Positions 16,892 to 24,681 of a stretch of 64,000 nucleotides of DNA are shown one piece after another. Positions within the stretch are counted from its first letter, which is position 1; each line of letters starts with the position of its first letter. The notes below the pieces were generated by a model, which did no database searches, had not been told where the DNA came from, and worked only from the letters and a program-made list of their open reading frames with translations. The position numbers and the translations under genes are program-made. Source of the DNA: Streptomyces sp. NBC_00691 (lineage in GTDB: Bacteria; Actinomycetota; Actinomycetes; Streptomycetales; Streptomycetaceae); the NCBI RefSeq assembly GCF_036226665.1, contig NZ_CP109007.1:6820001-6884000 (forward strand). The letters are read 5' to 3'.

Positions 16892-17935
16892 ATGGCAGGC
16901 AAGGCGGCAGCGGTGGAACTGGAAGTCGGCGACCGGACCGTACGCGTGTCCAATCCGGACAAGGTGTACTTCCCTGAACCCGGCTACACCAAGCTCGACA
17001 TGGTCAGTTACTACCTGGCCGTCGGCGACGGCATCACCCGCGCCCTGCGCGACCGGCCCACCACCCTGGAGCGCTACCCCGACGGGGTGACCGGCGAGTC
17101 GTTCTTCCAGAAGCGCGCGCCGAAGTACCTCCCCGACTGGATCCCGACCGCCCACATCACCTTCCCCAGCGGCCGCTCGGCCGACGAGATGTGCCCCGCC
17201 GAACCGGCGGCCGTGCTCTGGGCCGCCAACCTCGGCGCCGTCACCTTCCATCCCTGGCCGGTACGCCGGGACGACACCGACCACCCCGACGAACTCCGCA
17301 TCGACCTCGACCCCCAGCCCGGCACGGACTACGCGGACGCCGTCCGGGCCGCCCACGAACTGCGCGCCGTCCTCGACGAGCACGGGCTGCGCGGCTGGCC
17401 GAAGACCTCCGGCGGGCGAGGCATCCACGTCTTCGTGCCGATCCTGCCGAACTGGACGTTCACCCAGGTCAGGCGCGCGGCCATCGCCTGCGGGCGGGAG
17501 CTGGAGCGGCGCATGCCGGACCAGGTCACCATCAGGTGGTGGAAGGAGGAGCGCGGCGAGCGGATCTTCGTCGACTACAACCAGACGGCCCGGGACCGCA
17601 CGATCGCCTCCGCCTACTCCGTACGCCCGCGGCCGCACGCGCCCGTGTCGGCGCCGCTGCGGTGGGAGGAGGTCGACGACGCCGTGCCGAGGGACTTCGA
17701 CATCAGGACGATGCCGGTCCGGTACGCCGAGGTGGGTGATGTCCACGCCGACATGGACGACGAACGGTTCAGCCTGGAGTCCCTGCTCGAACTGGCGCGA
17801 CGGGACGAGGCGGAACACGGCCTCGGGGACCTGCCGTACCCGCCGGAGTATCCGAAGATGCCGGGCGAGCCGAAACGCGTGCAGCCGAGCCGGGCGAAGA
17901 AGGAGCCGAAGGACACCGAGGGCCCGTCGGAGTGA
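16892..17935 (+). CDS. ligD: LigD-type polymerase/primase domain protein (stand-alone)
   Basis: 347 residues from ATG 16892. The protein contains only the archaeo-eukaryotic primase-like polymerase domain: VRVSNPDKVYFPE and the catalytic metal-binding strand LRIDLDPQPGTD (about 128-139). KTSGGRGIHVFVP is the nucleotide/phosphate-binding loop. The ligase and nuclease domains found in fused LigD are absent. Instead the ligase gene is divergent across a 52-base promoter region. The role is gap filling and end processing in non-homologous end joining. The C-terminus is Lys/Glu-rich. Confidence 0.93.
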   Translation: MAGKAAAVELEVGDRTVRVSNPDKVYFPEPGYTKLDMVSYYLAVGDGITRALRDRPTTLERYPDGVTGESFFQKRAPKYLPDWIPTAHITFPSGRSADEMCPAEPAAVLWAANLGAVTFHPWPVRRDDTDHPDELRIDLDPQPGTDYADAVRAAHELRAVLDEHGLRGWPKTSGGRGIHVFVPILPNWTFTQVRRAAIACGRELERRMPDQVTIRWWKEERGERIFVDYNQTARDRTIASAYSVRPRPHAPVSAPLRWEEVDDAVPRDFDIRTMPVRYAEVGDVHADMDDERFSLESLLELARRDEAEHGLGDLPYPPEYPKMPGEPKRVQPSRAKKEPKDTEGPSE

Positions 17936-18035
17936 GCCGACACGTCGGGCGGAGCCGGCGCGCGGGACCGGGACGGCACGCCGGGCTGAGGTGCCCCGCC
18001 GGGCCGAGGTGACATCGGTGGACCGAGGTGAGGTG

Positions 18036-18075
18036 AGGGCGGACCGGTGCCTCCGGGTGGGTGCCGGTCCGCCCT
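18036..18075 (+). terminator. Terminator after the LigD polymerase gene
   Basis: AGGGCGGACCGG (18036-18047) pairs with CCGGTCCGCCCT (18064-18075), a 12-bp stem with a 16-base loop followed by CTCTCTT. Confidence 0.65.
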
Positions 18076-18095
18076 CTCTTCGACTCTAAAACAAC

Positions 18096-18110
18096 ACGAA
18101 CGATCGTGCT
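18096..18110. promoter_or_regulatory. Candidate TetR operator of the hydrolase gene
   Basis: ACGATCGT (18100-18107) is a perfect palindrome within CACGAACGATCGTGCT, about 55 bases before the hydrolase ATG. A closely similar dyad lies before the convergent TetR gene (19814-19827): GAACGATCGTGC against GCACGACCGTGC, 10 of 12 identical. This suggests one repressor for both. Confidence 0.5.
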
Positions 18111-18161
18111 AGCATTTTCCCGAGGAAGCAGAACCCACAGGACGACCGAGGAGATCCCGGC

Positions 18162-19049
18162 ATGTACCCGATGGCTCCGCTCATCCGCACCGCCCTGAAC
18201 GTCAGCGCCCGCGTCGCCCCCGGAGCGGCCGGCCGCTGGGCCTTCCGTCTCTTCGTCCGCCCGCTCGGCCGGGCGCGGCCGAAACCCGAGGAAGAGGCGC
18301 TCCTCGCCGCCGCCCGCACCGGGCGCCTCCAGGTCCGCGGCAAGGACGTCGTCACCTATGCATGGGGCGACGGCCGGCGGCCCGTCCTGCTCGTGCACGG
18401 CTGGTCCTCGCGCGCCTCGCGGCTCGGCGCCTTCGCCGAAGCGCTGCTGGAACGCGGCTACAGCCCCGTCGCCTTCGACGTGCCAGGACACGGGGCATCA
18501 CCGGGGCGGGACAGCAACATCGTCGAATACCGCGAGATCATCCGGCAGTTGCACGCGCGGCACGGCGACTTCGACGCCGTCGTCGCCCACTCCTTCGGCG
18601 CCCTCGCCTCCCTCTTCGCCCTGCGCGACGGTGTCCGTACGGCCCGGTTCGTCGGCATCGGCGGTGTCGGCTCCTTCGACCTGCTGGTCAAGGGCTTCCA
18701 GTCCGCTCTCGGTGTGGACGACCGGGTCCTCCGGTGCATGCGCGACCACGTCGAACGGCGGGTCGCGCCCGACGAACCCGGCATCTGGGACCGCTTCGGA
18801 TCGGACCGGGCCCCCGAGGAACTCGGCGCGCCCGTACTGCTGTTCCACGACGAGGACGACGACATGGTGCCGCTCGTCCACTCGCGAGGGCTCGTGCGCG
18901 CCCATGGCGACCGGGCCCGGCTCGTGGTCACCCGGGGTCTCGGCCACCGGCGCATCCTGCGGGACCCGCGGGTCATCGGTGAGGCGGTGGAGTTCCTGAC
19001 GGCGCCGGCGGGTGAGCCGTCGGAGGGGGAGCGGGTGGCCGCAGGCTGA
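18162..19049 (+). CDS. Alpha/beta hydrolase
   Basis: 295 residues. LLVHGWSSRASR (76-87) is the oxyanion loop. The nucleophile elbow is AHSFGA with Ser144. The acid is probably one of the Asp residues in HDEDDDMVP (229-237), and His262 in RGLGHRRIL completes the triad. There is no signal peptide; the first 30 residues are amphipathic. Carboxylesterase or lipase-like chemistry is likely, but the substrate is open. It is regulated in all likelihood by the convergent TetR gene, which shares its operator. Confidence 0.88.
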   Translation: MYPMAPLIRTALNVSARVAPGAAGRWAFRLFVRPLGRARPKPEEEALLAAARTGRLQVRGKDVVTYAWGDGRRPVLLVHGWSSRASRLGAFAEALLERGYSPVAFDVPGHGASPGRDSNIVEYREIIRQLHARHGDFDAVVAHSFGALASLFALRDGVRTARFVGIGGVGSFDLLVKGFQSALGVDDRVLRCMRDHVERRVAPDEPGIWDRFGSDRAPEELGAPVLLFHDEDDDMVPLVHSRGLVRAHGDRARLVVTRGLGHRRILRDPRVIGEAVEFLTAPAGEPSEGERVAAG

Positions 19050-19109
19050 GACGGGAGGCGGGGTGGCGCGGTCGGTCCCGTCCTCGCCCCCGCCGGTTGT
19101 CACGACCGC

Positions 19110-19796
19110 CTACGCGGTCGGCGTCCCGTCCGGCTCATCGGCGTCGACGCCGTCCAGGCCGTCCAGGCCTCTCGCGGTGGCCGAGGCGCGCAGCCGGGCG
19201 GTGATCCCCCGCTCGGCGCGCTCGTACACGCGCATGTCGCCGAGCAGGACGGACTGCGCGTTGGCCGCCTCCATGAGGGCGATCACCTCGAAGGCGAGCT
19301 GCTCCGCGTCCAGGTCCCCGGCGAGGTCGCCTACGGCCTGAGCCTCCGTCAGCGACCTTTCCACATAGCTGTTCCAGTCACAGCGGGCCTGGGCGACCGC
19401 GTCGTGGACGGGGCCCGTGCGGGCGTCGAACTCGGCCGAGACGGCGTAGAAGAAGCAGCCGCCGGCGAAGACCCGGTCCGAGGAGTACGCGAGCCAGTTC
19501 CGGCACAGCCCGCGCACCCGCCGCGCCCCCGGCGGCACGTCCTTCAGGGGGGTGACGACGTTCTCGGCGAAGACGGCGGCCGCGGCCCTGACGGTGGAGA
19601 GCTGCAGCTCCTCCTTCGAGCCGAAGAGGGCGAAGACACCGCTCTTGCTCAGCTGGAGCTCGGTGGCGATCCGACCCAGGGAGAGGCCGTCGAGCCCTTC
19701 GACCGAGGCGATGTCCATGGTCCGGCCGAGCACGAGCCGCCGGGTCTGGTTCCCGCGCTCGACGCGCCCGTCCGTCTTCGTCCCGGTGTCGCTCAT
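19110..19796 (-). CDS. TetR/AcrR-family regulator
   Basis: 228 residues. The helix-turn-helix is within residues 20-65 (LSLGRIATELQLSKSGVFALFGSKEELQ), which matches TetR proteins closely. The C-terminal ligand-binding domain has an aromatic patch (CRNWLAYSSDRVFAGGCFFYAVSAEFD). The gene faces the hydrolase convergently with only 60 bases between. Its own promoter holds a near-perfect dyad (19814-19827), so autoregulation is probable. Confidence 0.93.
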   Translation of the reverse strand: MSDTGTKTDGRVERGNQTRRLVLGRTMDIASVEGLDGLSLGRIATELQLSKSGVFALFGSKEELQLSTVRAAAAVFAENVVTPLKDVPPGARRVRGLCRNWLAYSSDRVFAGGCFFYAVSAEFDARTGPVHDAVAQARCDWNSYVERSLTEAQAVGDLAGDLDAEQLAFEVIALMEAANAQSVLLGDMRVYERAERGITARLRASATARGLDGLDGVDADEPDGTPTA

Positions 19797-19813
19797 GACC
19801 CCATCCTACTGAA

Positions 19814-19827
19814 CGCACGACCGTGCG
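19814..19827. promoter_or_regulatory. Candidate autoregulatory operator of the TetR gene
   Basis: CGCACGACCGTGCG is a dyad with only the central two bases unpaired, placed 18-31 bases upstream of the TetR start codon. It resembles the site before the hydrolase gene at 18096-18110. Confidence 0.5.
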
Positions 19828-19936
19828 GATACTTCGCCGGGTGCTGTCCGACGCCCCCTTCCCGTGAGCGGCGCCCGCCACGGGCCGAGCAGTCACCCGT
19901 TGCCGGCCGTCCTCGTGCGGTGATCCACGACAGGTC

Positions 19937-20731
19937 CTAGCCGGTCCGCTCGCCGGGTTCCCTTCGTTCCGCCGGGGCGAGCAGCAGCACCTCGAGTGCG
20001 CGGGCGCAGGACCGGGCCTGCGCCAGGTACCAGTCGAGCCGGGCGTCGGTGATCAGCTCCGGTGTGGCCCGCACCGCGAGCGCGAAGCGCGCGTGCCCCG
20101 TCCGTTCCAGAACCGGCACGGCCACGGTCCGCACCCCATGGGCCGACTCCCCGTCGTTGAGGGCGTACCCGGCCTCCCGTACGCGGGCCAGCTCGGCCGT
20201 GAGCGCGGGAGGTTCGACGATCGTCCGCTCGGTGAACGCGTACAGCGGCGGCAGGGAGCGCGGTCCCGCCTCGCCCGCCCGGGGCCAGGCGAGCAGCACC
20301 TTGCCGAGCGCCGTGGAGTGCAGCGGCCGGCGCAGCCCCACCTTCGGGGTCACCGAGCCACCCGCGACGATCACCACGTGCGGGCCGCTGCGCAGCGCCA
20401 AGTCGGCCGTGGCACCCGTCCGTTCGGCGAGATCCGACAGCTCGGGCGCGGCCAGGTGCAGCCCCCGCTGGTGGTACGAGAGCCTTCCCAGCTCCGTCAT
20501 CGCCGGGCCGAGCCGGTAGCGGGCGGTCCGGGCGTCCTGCTCCAGGAACCCCGCGCCCAGCAGGGTCCGGGCGAGGCGGTGAGCGGTGGACGTGGAGAGT
20601 CCGAGCCGGCGCGCGAGGTCGGAGGCGCTCAGGTCGGGCCCGTTGTCGTGGAAACAGTGCAGCACATCCAGTGCGCGGCGGACCGCCTGGGCGCCCGCCG
20701 GGGGTCGGGCGATGCCGGCCTCGGTCGTCAT
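19937..20731 (-). CDS. IclR-family transcriptional regulator
   Basis: 264 residues from ATG 20731. The N-terminal winged helix (about 13-70) contains ALDVLHCFHDNGPDLSASDLARRLGLSTSTAHRLARTLL. The effector domain follows, with LHSTALGKVLLAW, the conserved IclR motif, near residue 135. Ligands of the family are small acids or aromatic compounds. It is divergent from the organosulfur genes across a region with two palindromes, so it is the obvious candidate regulator of that set. Confidence 0.93.
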   Translation of the reverse strand: MTTEAGIARPPAGAQAVRRALDVLHCFHDNGPDLSASDLARRLGLSTSTAHRLARTLLGAGFLEQDARTARYRLGPAMTELGRLSYHQRGLHLAAPELSDLAERTGATADLALRSGPHVVIVAGGSVTPKVGLRRPLHSTALGKVLLAWPRAGEAGPRSLPPLYAFTERTIVEPPALTAELARVREAGYALNDGESAHGVRTVAVPVLERTGHARFALAVRATPELITDARLDWYLAQARSCARALEVLLLAPAERREPGERTG

Positions 20732-20756
20732 AGGGTTCGCTCCCCGTGGGTGATCG

Positions 20757-20844
20757 GGCTCCCACGCTCCCATATGGCGGGAGCCGAATCAGGGCCCGGA
20801 CGAGGTCGGAAACACGCCGTTCATACGCAATCCCACATCGTGGG
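20757..20844. promoter_or_regulatory. Two palindromes between the IclR gene and the organosulfur transcript
   Basis: GGCTCCC (20757-20763) and GGGAGCC (20779-20785) flank CATATG-containing sequence, with an inner GCTCCC/GGGAGC pair. CCCAC (20832-20836) and GTGGG (20840-20844) form a second, perfect dyad with ATC in the middle. Both lie within 115 bases of the IclR start and before the leader peptide, where an IclR operator would act on both directions. Confidence 0.45.
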
Positions 20845-20931
20845 AGGCGAGTTGTCGGCGGCGGAACTTCCGTGGCAGGGTTCCGGCCAAGCCACCACAG
20901 CGGCGCCGAGCCGGAGGGAGCAGGGCCAGCC

Positions 20932-21069
20932 ATGCACGCACGACGTACCGACCGACGCGCCGAGCGTCGCACCGAGCGATGTGGGCCCACGGCCTCTCCC
21001 GCGCCGCTCGTCCTCACCCGGCGCCGCCACATCGACCTGGCGCGCGTCGCGGGGGCCGGCTGTCGCTGA
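20932..21069 (+). CDS. Putative cis-acting leader peptide of the organosulfur operon
   Basis: 45 codons from ATG 20932, with GGAGGGAG about 12 bases upstream. The C-terminal part, LTRRRHIDLARVAGAGCR, matches the recurring actinobacterial leader peptide found before sulfonate-transport and other sulfur genes (RRHIDLxRVxxxxC just before the stop). The penultimate Cys codon is TGT, one codon before Arg and the stop. The usual explanation is that ribosome behaviour at Cys depends on cysteine supply and so controls the downstream genes. Here the peptide lies about 560 bases before the first enzyme gene. The peptide motif is seen; the attenuation mechanism is inferred. An internal start would give a shorter peptide. 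Confidence 0.75.
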   Translation: MHARRTDRRAERRTERCGPTASPAPLVLTRRRHIDLARVAGAGCR

Positions 21070-21395
21070 CCGGTCGCGGGGCTGACGCCGTCGGCTGAAC
21101 CCTTCCCCGGGAGGGCGCGCGAGCGGTGTGCCGCGCCGAGGTGGAGGGCGGGTCGACGGGGCGTCGGGCGCGAGATCCGGTCCCCGGCGCATGCCCCGTG
21201 CCGGGCGAGGACCGTTCCCACGCGAGGACGCGCTCCCGCCCCACGACAGGACGCGCTCCCGGACGGGGCCCACCTCCCTCACGGGGTCCGGCGTCCGTGC
21301 GGTCGGGGTTCCGTGCCGGGGCTCCGCTCCCGGCGCACACCGTCGCCGGTCCCGTACTGCGACGGTCCACGTCCGCCGGGTCCGGATTCCGCGCC

Positions 21396-21508
21396 GGCCC
21401 CGCACCTCCGTCGGCCCCGCACCTCCGTCGGCCCCGCACCTCCGTCGGCCCCGCACCTCCGTCGGCCCCGCACCTCCGTCGGCCCCGTACCTCCGTCGGG
21501 CCCGCACC
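21396..21508. repeat. 17-bp tandem repeat in the leader of the organosulfur operon
   Basis: Five identical copies of GGCCCCGCACCTCCGTC begin at 21396, 21413, 21430, 21447 and 21464. A sixth with one change lies at 21481-21497 and an 11-base partial copy at 21498-21508. The period is not a multiple of three, so it is not a protein repeat. It sits between the leader peptide and the first enzyme gene. The remaining leader DNA (21070-21395, 21509-21626) is GC-rich with no convincing gene. Confidence 0.95.
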
Positions 21509-21626
21509 CCCCCGCCTCACCCCCGTACCGCCCCACTCTCACTCCGGCGTGCCCCGGCTGTCGTGTGACGCTCCGTCGCGCCCGGTCACCGCCCCCGCCG
21601 TCCCACCTCACCCCGGGAAGCCCTCC

Positions 21627-22652
21627 ATGACGTCTGCCCCCCTGCCCGACACGCTCTGGTTCACCCGCTGCCCCGTGCCCACCGCCACTGGCGTCGCCGC
21701 AGATCGCGGCTGGCTGGAGCGGGAGTTCGCACCCGACGGGATCGCCGTCCGTTCCCTCCAGGACGCCGAGCCCGGCGCCGACCGCGCCACCCACTTCACC
21801 CACGAACTGCCCGGACTCCTCCGAGAGGGCGGCAACGTGCCCGCGCTGTGGGCCCGTTCACGCGGTGAGCGGACCCGGCTCGTCGGGCTCACGTGGATCG
21901 AGGAGCGTCAGGTGGTGCTCGTCGCCCCAGGTTCCCCGGTGCGGGGAGCAGCCGCCCTGCGCGGGCTGCGACTCGCCCTGCCCCGGCACCCGGTCCCCAT
22001 CGACTTCTGGCGGGCGATGGCCCTGCGCGGCTTCGAGGGCGTCCTCGCCTCCGCCGGGTACGGGCTCGCCGACGCGCGCCTCGTCGACGTGCCCGCCGAC
22101 GGGCACCGGGGCCAGTGGGCCGCGGAGCTGGACGCACTGCGCCGGGGCGAGGTCGACGCCGTGTACGTGAAGGGCGCACTCGCCGTCGAGGCTGCCCGTC
22201 GCGCCGGCGCCGAGGTGGCCGTGGAGCTGGACGCGCTCCCGGACCCCGCCCACCGCGTGAACAACGGCACCCCCCGTCCCCTCACCGTGCACCAGGACCT
22301 CCTGGACGGGCATCCCGAGCTCGTCACCCGCTTCCTCGCCGTCCTGCTCCGCGCCGCCGACTGGGCCGCCGACGAGCCGGCCGAGGTGGCCCGGATCCTC
22401 GGTGCCGAGACCGGCGCGGGGGCCGAGGGCGTCGCCGGGGCCTACCGGCCCGGCACCCACCGCACGCTCCACCCGGACCTGTCCGACACGCGTCTCGACC
22501 TGCTGGCCCGGCAGGAGGAGGCCTTGCGAGCCCACGGATTCCTGCCCGAGGCCGTGGACGTACGCGGCTGGGCCGATCCGGAGCCGCTGCGACAGGCCCG
22601 CCTGCGGGCGGCCGCCGCCCCGGCGCGGACGTCGCCGCAGCCGGTCCCGTGA
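21627..22652 (+). CDS. DszB-like sulfinate desulfinase (periplasmic-binding-protein fold)
   Basis: 341 residues, no signal peptide. The N-terminus LWFTRCPVPTATGVA matches the DszB active-site segment, with Cys15 as the nucleophile. ATHFTHELPGLLREGGNVP contains His56 and the R66-E-G-G motif ten residues later. That spacing is as in DszB (Cys27, His60, RxGG at 70-73), which cleaves 2-(2'-hydroxyphenyl)benzenesulfinate to release sulfite in dibenzothiophene desulfurisation. DszA/DszC-type partners are missing. The neighbours are a sulfonate-type ABC system and an SsuD-like monooxygenase, so the substrate is likely another sulfinate. It could alternatively be annotated as an ABC binding protein, but the intact triad and missing export signal favour an enzyme. 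Confidence 0.8.
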   Translation: MTSAPLPDTLWFTRCPVPTATGVAADRGWLEREFAPDGIAVRSLQDAEPGADRATHFTHELPGLLREGGNVPALWARSRGERTRLVGLTWIEERQVVLVAPGSPVRGAAALRGLRLALPRHPVPIDFWRAMALRGFEGVLASAGYGLADARLVDVPADGHRGQWAAELDALRRGEVDAVYVKGALAVEAARRAGAEVAVELDALPDPAHRVNNGTPRPLTVHQDLLDGHPELVTRFLAVLLRAADWAADEPAEVARILGAETGAGAEGVAGAYRPGTHRTLHPDLSDTRLDLLARQEEALRAHGFLPEAVDVRGWADPEPLRQARLRAAAAPARTSPQPVP

Positions 22653-22711
22653 CCGGGCCGCCTCGTCACCACGCCCCCGCCCATCCCTCAGTCTCCCGAA
22701 GGACGACCGTC

Positions 22712-23779
22712 ATGCGCCCACTCGCCCCTCTCACCCCGTCCGTCGCCCCGCCCGCCACGCGCATCACTCGTGTCGCCCTGGCGGTCCTCGCCGCCCTCTC
22801 CGTTCTCACCGCCTGCGGCGGCAGCCCCACGGCCGAATCCGCCGTCGGTCCGGGAGCCGGAAGCGGGGCGAAGGGAGGGAAGGGAACCGTCACCATCCGC
22901 ATCCCGGACCCGGGGAATTCCGGCGTCCTCGCCCGCGGGAAGAAGGACGGCAGCCTGGACAAGGCCCTCGCCGCGGTCGGCGCCGAGGTGGCGTGGACCG
23001 GCAGTGCCGGTCCCTTCGCTCCCGCCGCCCAGGCGATGAACGCCGACCAGCTCGACATCGCCACCGGCTCCATCACCTCCGGCATCACCTCGCTCTCGCA
23101 GAGCCCCGGCTTCGCCTTCTTCACCGCCACGGCCCCCGACCCCGTCGGCGAGGGCATCCTCGTCCGCGAGGGCTCGGACATCGACTCCGTCGAGGACCTC
23201 GTCGGCCGAAAGGTCGCCGTCAACAAGGGCGGCACCGGCGAGTACCTGCTCCTCAAGGCACTCGCCAAGGCCGGCATCCCCGCCGACGAGGTCGAGCGGG
23301 TCTATCTGCGCCCGGACCAGACCGCCGCCGTCTTCAACGCGGGCCAGGTCGACGCCTGGGCCGTCTGGTCCACCTACGCGGTCGCCGAGATCGGCGCGGG
23401 CAAGGCCCACTTCCTCGCCGACGGCACCGCCATCGGATCCGACAACTACAGCCTCAACGCGGTCCGTTCGGACTTCGCGAAGGAGCATCCCGAGGTCGTC
23501 GAGGCGCTCTACGCCTACCTCCACGAGAACAGCGCGAAGGAGAAGAAGGACCCGGCCGCCTATCTGAACGTCTTCACTGACGCGGGACCCACCGCCGTCA
23601 ACGGCAAGGCCAAGGACGTCCAGATCTCCTTCACGGGCAGGGCCGGCACCGTCGACCCGATCCGCCCCGAGGACATCAAGCGCTTCGAGACGGTCGCCCG
23701 GTTCTACGCCGACCAGAAGGTCACGCCGAACAAGGTCGACATCGCCGCCCACCTCCTCGACATCGAGAAGCTGTCATGA
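22712..23779 (+). CDS. Lipoprotein substrate-binding protein of a sulfonate-type ABC transporter
   Basis: 355 residues. The signal peptide ends in the lipobox LTACGGS (Cys about 37), so the mature protein is a lipid-anchored extracellular lipoprotein. The SsuA/NMT1-like fold shows IRIPDPGNSGVLA, MNADQLDIATGSITSG, VGRKVAVNKGGTGEYLLLKAL and AWAVWSTY blocks. It delivers an organosulfur compound, or possibly a related small anion, to the permease encoded next, with which it overlaps (ATGA at 23776). Confidence 0.9.
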   Translation: MRPLAPLTPSVAPPATRITRVALAVLAALSVLTACGGSPTAESAVGPGAGSGAKGGKGTVTIRIPDPGNSGVLARGKKDGSLDKALAAVGAEVAWTGSAGPFAPAAQAMNADQLDIATGSITSGITSLSQSPGFAFFTATAPDPVGEGILVREGSDIDSVEDLVGRKVAVNKGGTGEYLLLKALAKAGIPADEVERVYLRPDQTAAVFNAGQVDAWAVWSTYAVAEIGAGKAHFLADGTAIGSDNYSLNAVRSDFAKEHPEVVEALYAYLHENSAKEKKDPAAYLNVFTDAGPTAVNGKAKDVQISFTGRAGTVDPIRPEDIKRFETVARFYADQKVTPNKVDIAAHLLDIEKLS

Positions 23780-24681
23780 CGGCCCCGACCGCCACCACCG
23801 CAGCCCCTGCCCCCGCCTCGGCGCCCGCGCCGACGAAGGAGGCTCCCGCGGACCCCGCTGGCGCCAACCGGCTCGTCACCCCCCGGCCCCAGGTCCGCCG
23901 GCCCCGCTCCCGTACGTACTCACTCATCATCCGCGCTCTCGGCCCGGTCGTGCTCCTCGCCCTCTGGTGGACCTCCTCCGCCACCGGCGTCCTCACCCCA
24001 GACGTGCTCGCCTCGCCCGCCCAAGTTGTCGACGCAATAGCTGAGTTGTGGGGAAACGGGCAGCTGCCCGACGCGCTCGCCACCTCCCTCACCCGCTCGG
24101 GGACCGGACTCGTCATCGGTCTCGCCGCCGGGCTCACCCTCGGCATCACCACGGGCTTCACCCGGCTCGGCGACGAGCTGCTCGACTCCTCGCTCCAGAC
24201 CCTCCGCACGATCCCGTTCCTCTCCCTCGTCCCCCTCTTCATGGTCTGGTTCGGGATCAACGAGACCGCGAAGATCCTGCTCATCGCGGTCGCTACCACC
24301 TTCCCGATGTACGTCTCCGCCAGCGGGGGCGTCCGCGACACCGACCGCAAACTCGTCGAGGCCATGCGCAGCTTCGGGCTCGGCCGGCTCGCGATCGTGC
24401 GCCAGGTCGTCCTGCCCGGTGCCCTGCCCTCGCTCCTCGCCGGACTGCGGCTCTCCATGACCCTCAGCGTCATCGCGCTCATCGCCGCCGAGGAGATCAA
24501 CGCCACCGAAGGCATCGGCTATCTGATGTCCCAGGCCCAGAGCTACGCCCGTACCGACATCCTCGCCGTCTGCATCCTCGTCTACGGTCTGCTCGGCCTC
24601 ACCGCCGACGTTCTCGTCCGCGGCCTGGAGCGGGTCCTCATGCCCTGGCGCACGGCCGGACCCGGGGGAGGAGGTCGATGA
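23776..24681 (+). CDS. ABC transporter permease, SsuC/TauC type
   Basis: 301 residues with about six membrane segments. The long cytoplasmic N-terminus (Ala/Pro-rich, about 45 residues) precedes LGPVVLLALWWTSSATGVL. The EAA loop that contacts the ATPase is EAMRSFGLGRLAIVRQVVLPGALPS (about 195-219). The start overlaps the binding-protein stop and its own stop overlaps the ATPase start, both ATGA, so the three are a coupled unit. Confidence 0.93.
   Translation: MTAPTATTAAPAPASAPAPTKEAPADPAGANRLVTPRPQVRRPRSRTYSLIIRALGPVVLLALWWTSSATGVLTPDVLASPAQVVDAIAELWGNGQLPDALATSLTRSGTGLVIGLAAGLTLGITTGFTRLGDELLDSSLQTLRTIPFLSLVPLFMVWFGINETAKILLIAVATTFPMYVSASGGVRDTDRKLVEAMRSFGLGRLAIVRQVVLPGALPSLLAGLRLSMTLSVIALIAAEEINATEGIGYLMSQAQSYARTDILAVCILVYGLLGLTADVLVRGLERVLMPWRTAGPGGGGR

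Noticed and set aside
17936..18035. Repeated GCCGAGGTGA-like bases before the hydrolase gene
   Set aside because: The copies are few and imperfect, with no regular period; probably chance in GC-rich DNA.
21396..21508. CRISPR-like array
   Set aside because: The 17-base units are directly adjacent with no spacers, so it is a simple tandem repeat; no cas gene is present.
21126..21626. Extension of the DszB-like frame upstream through the 17-bp repeat
   Set aside because: The repeat is not a codon multiple and the upstream sequence is Pro/Arg-rich. ATG 21627 begins the conserved domain.
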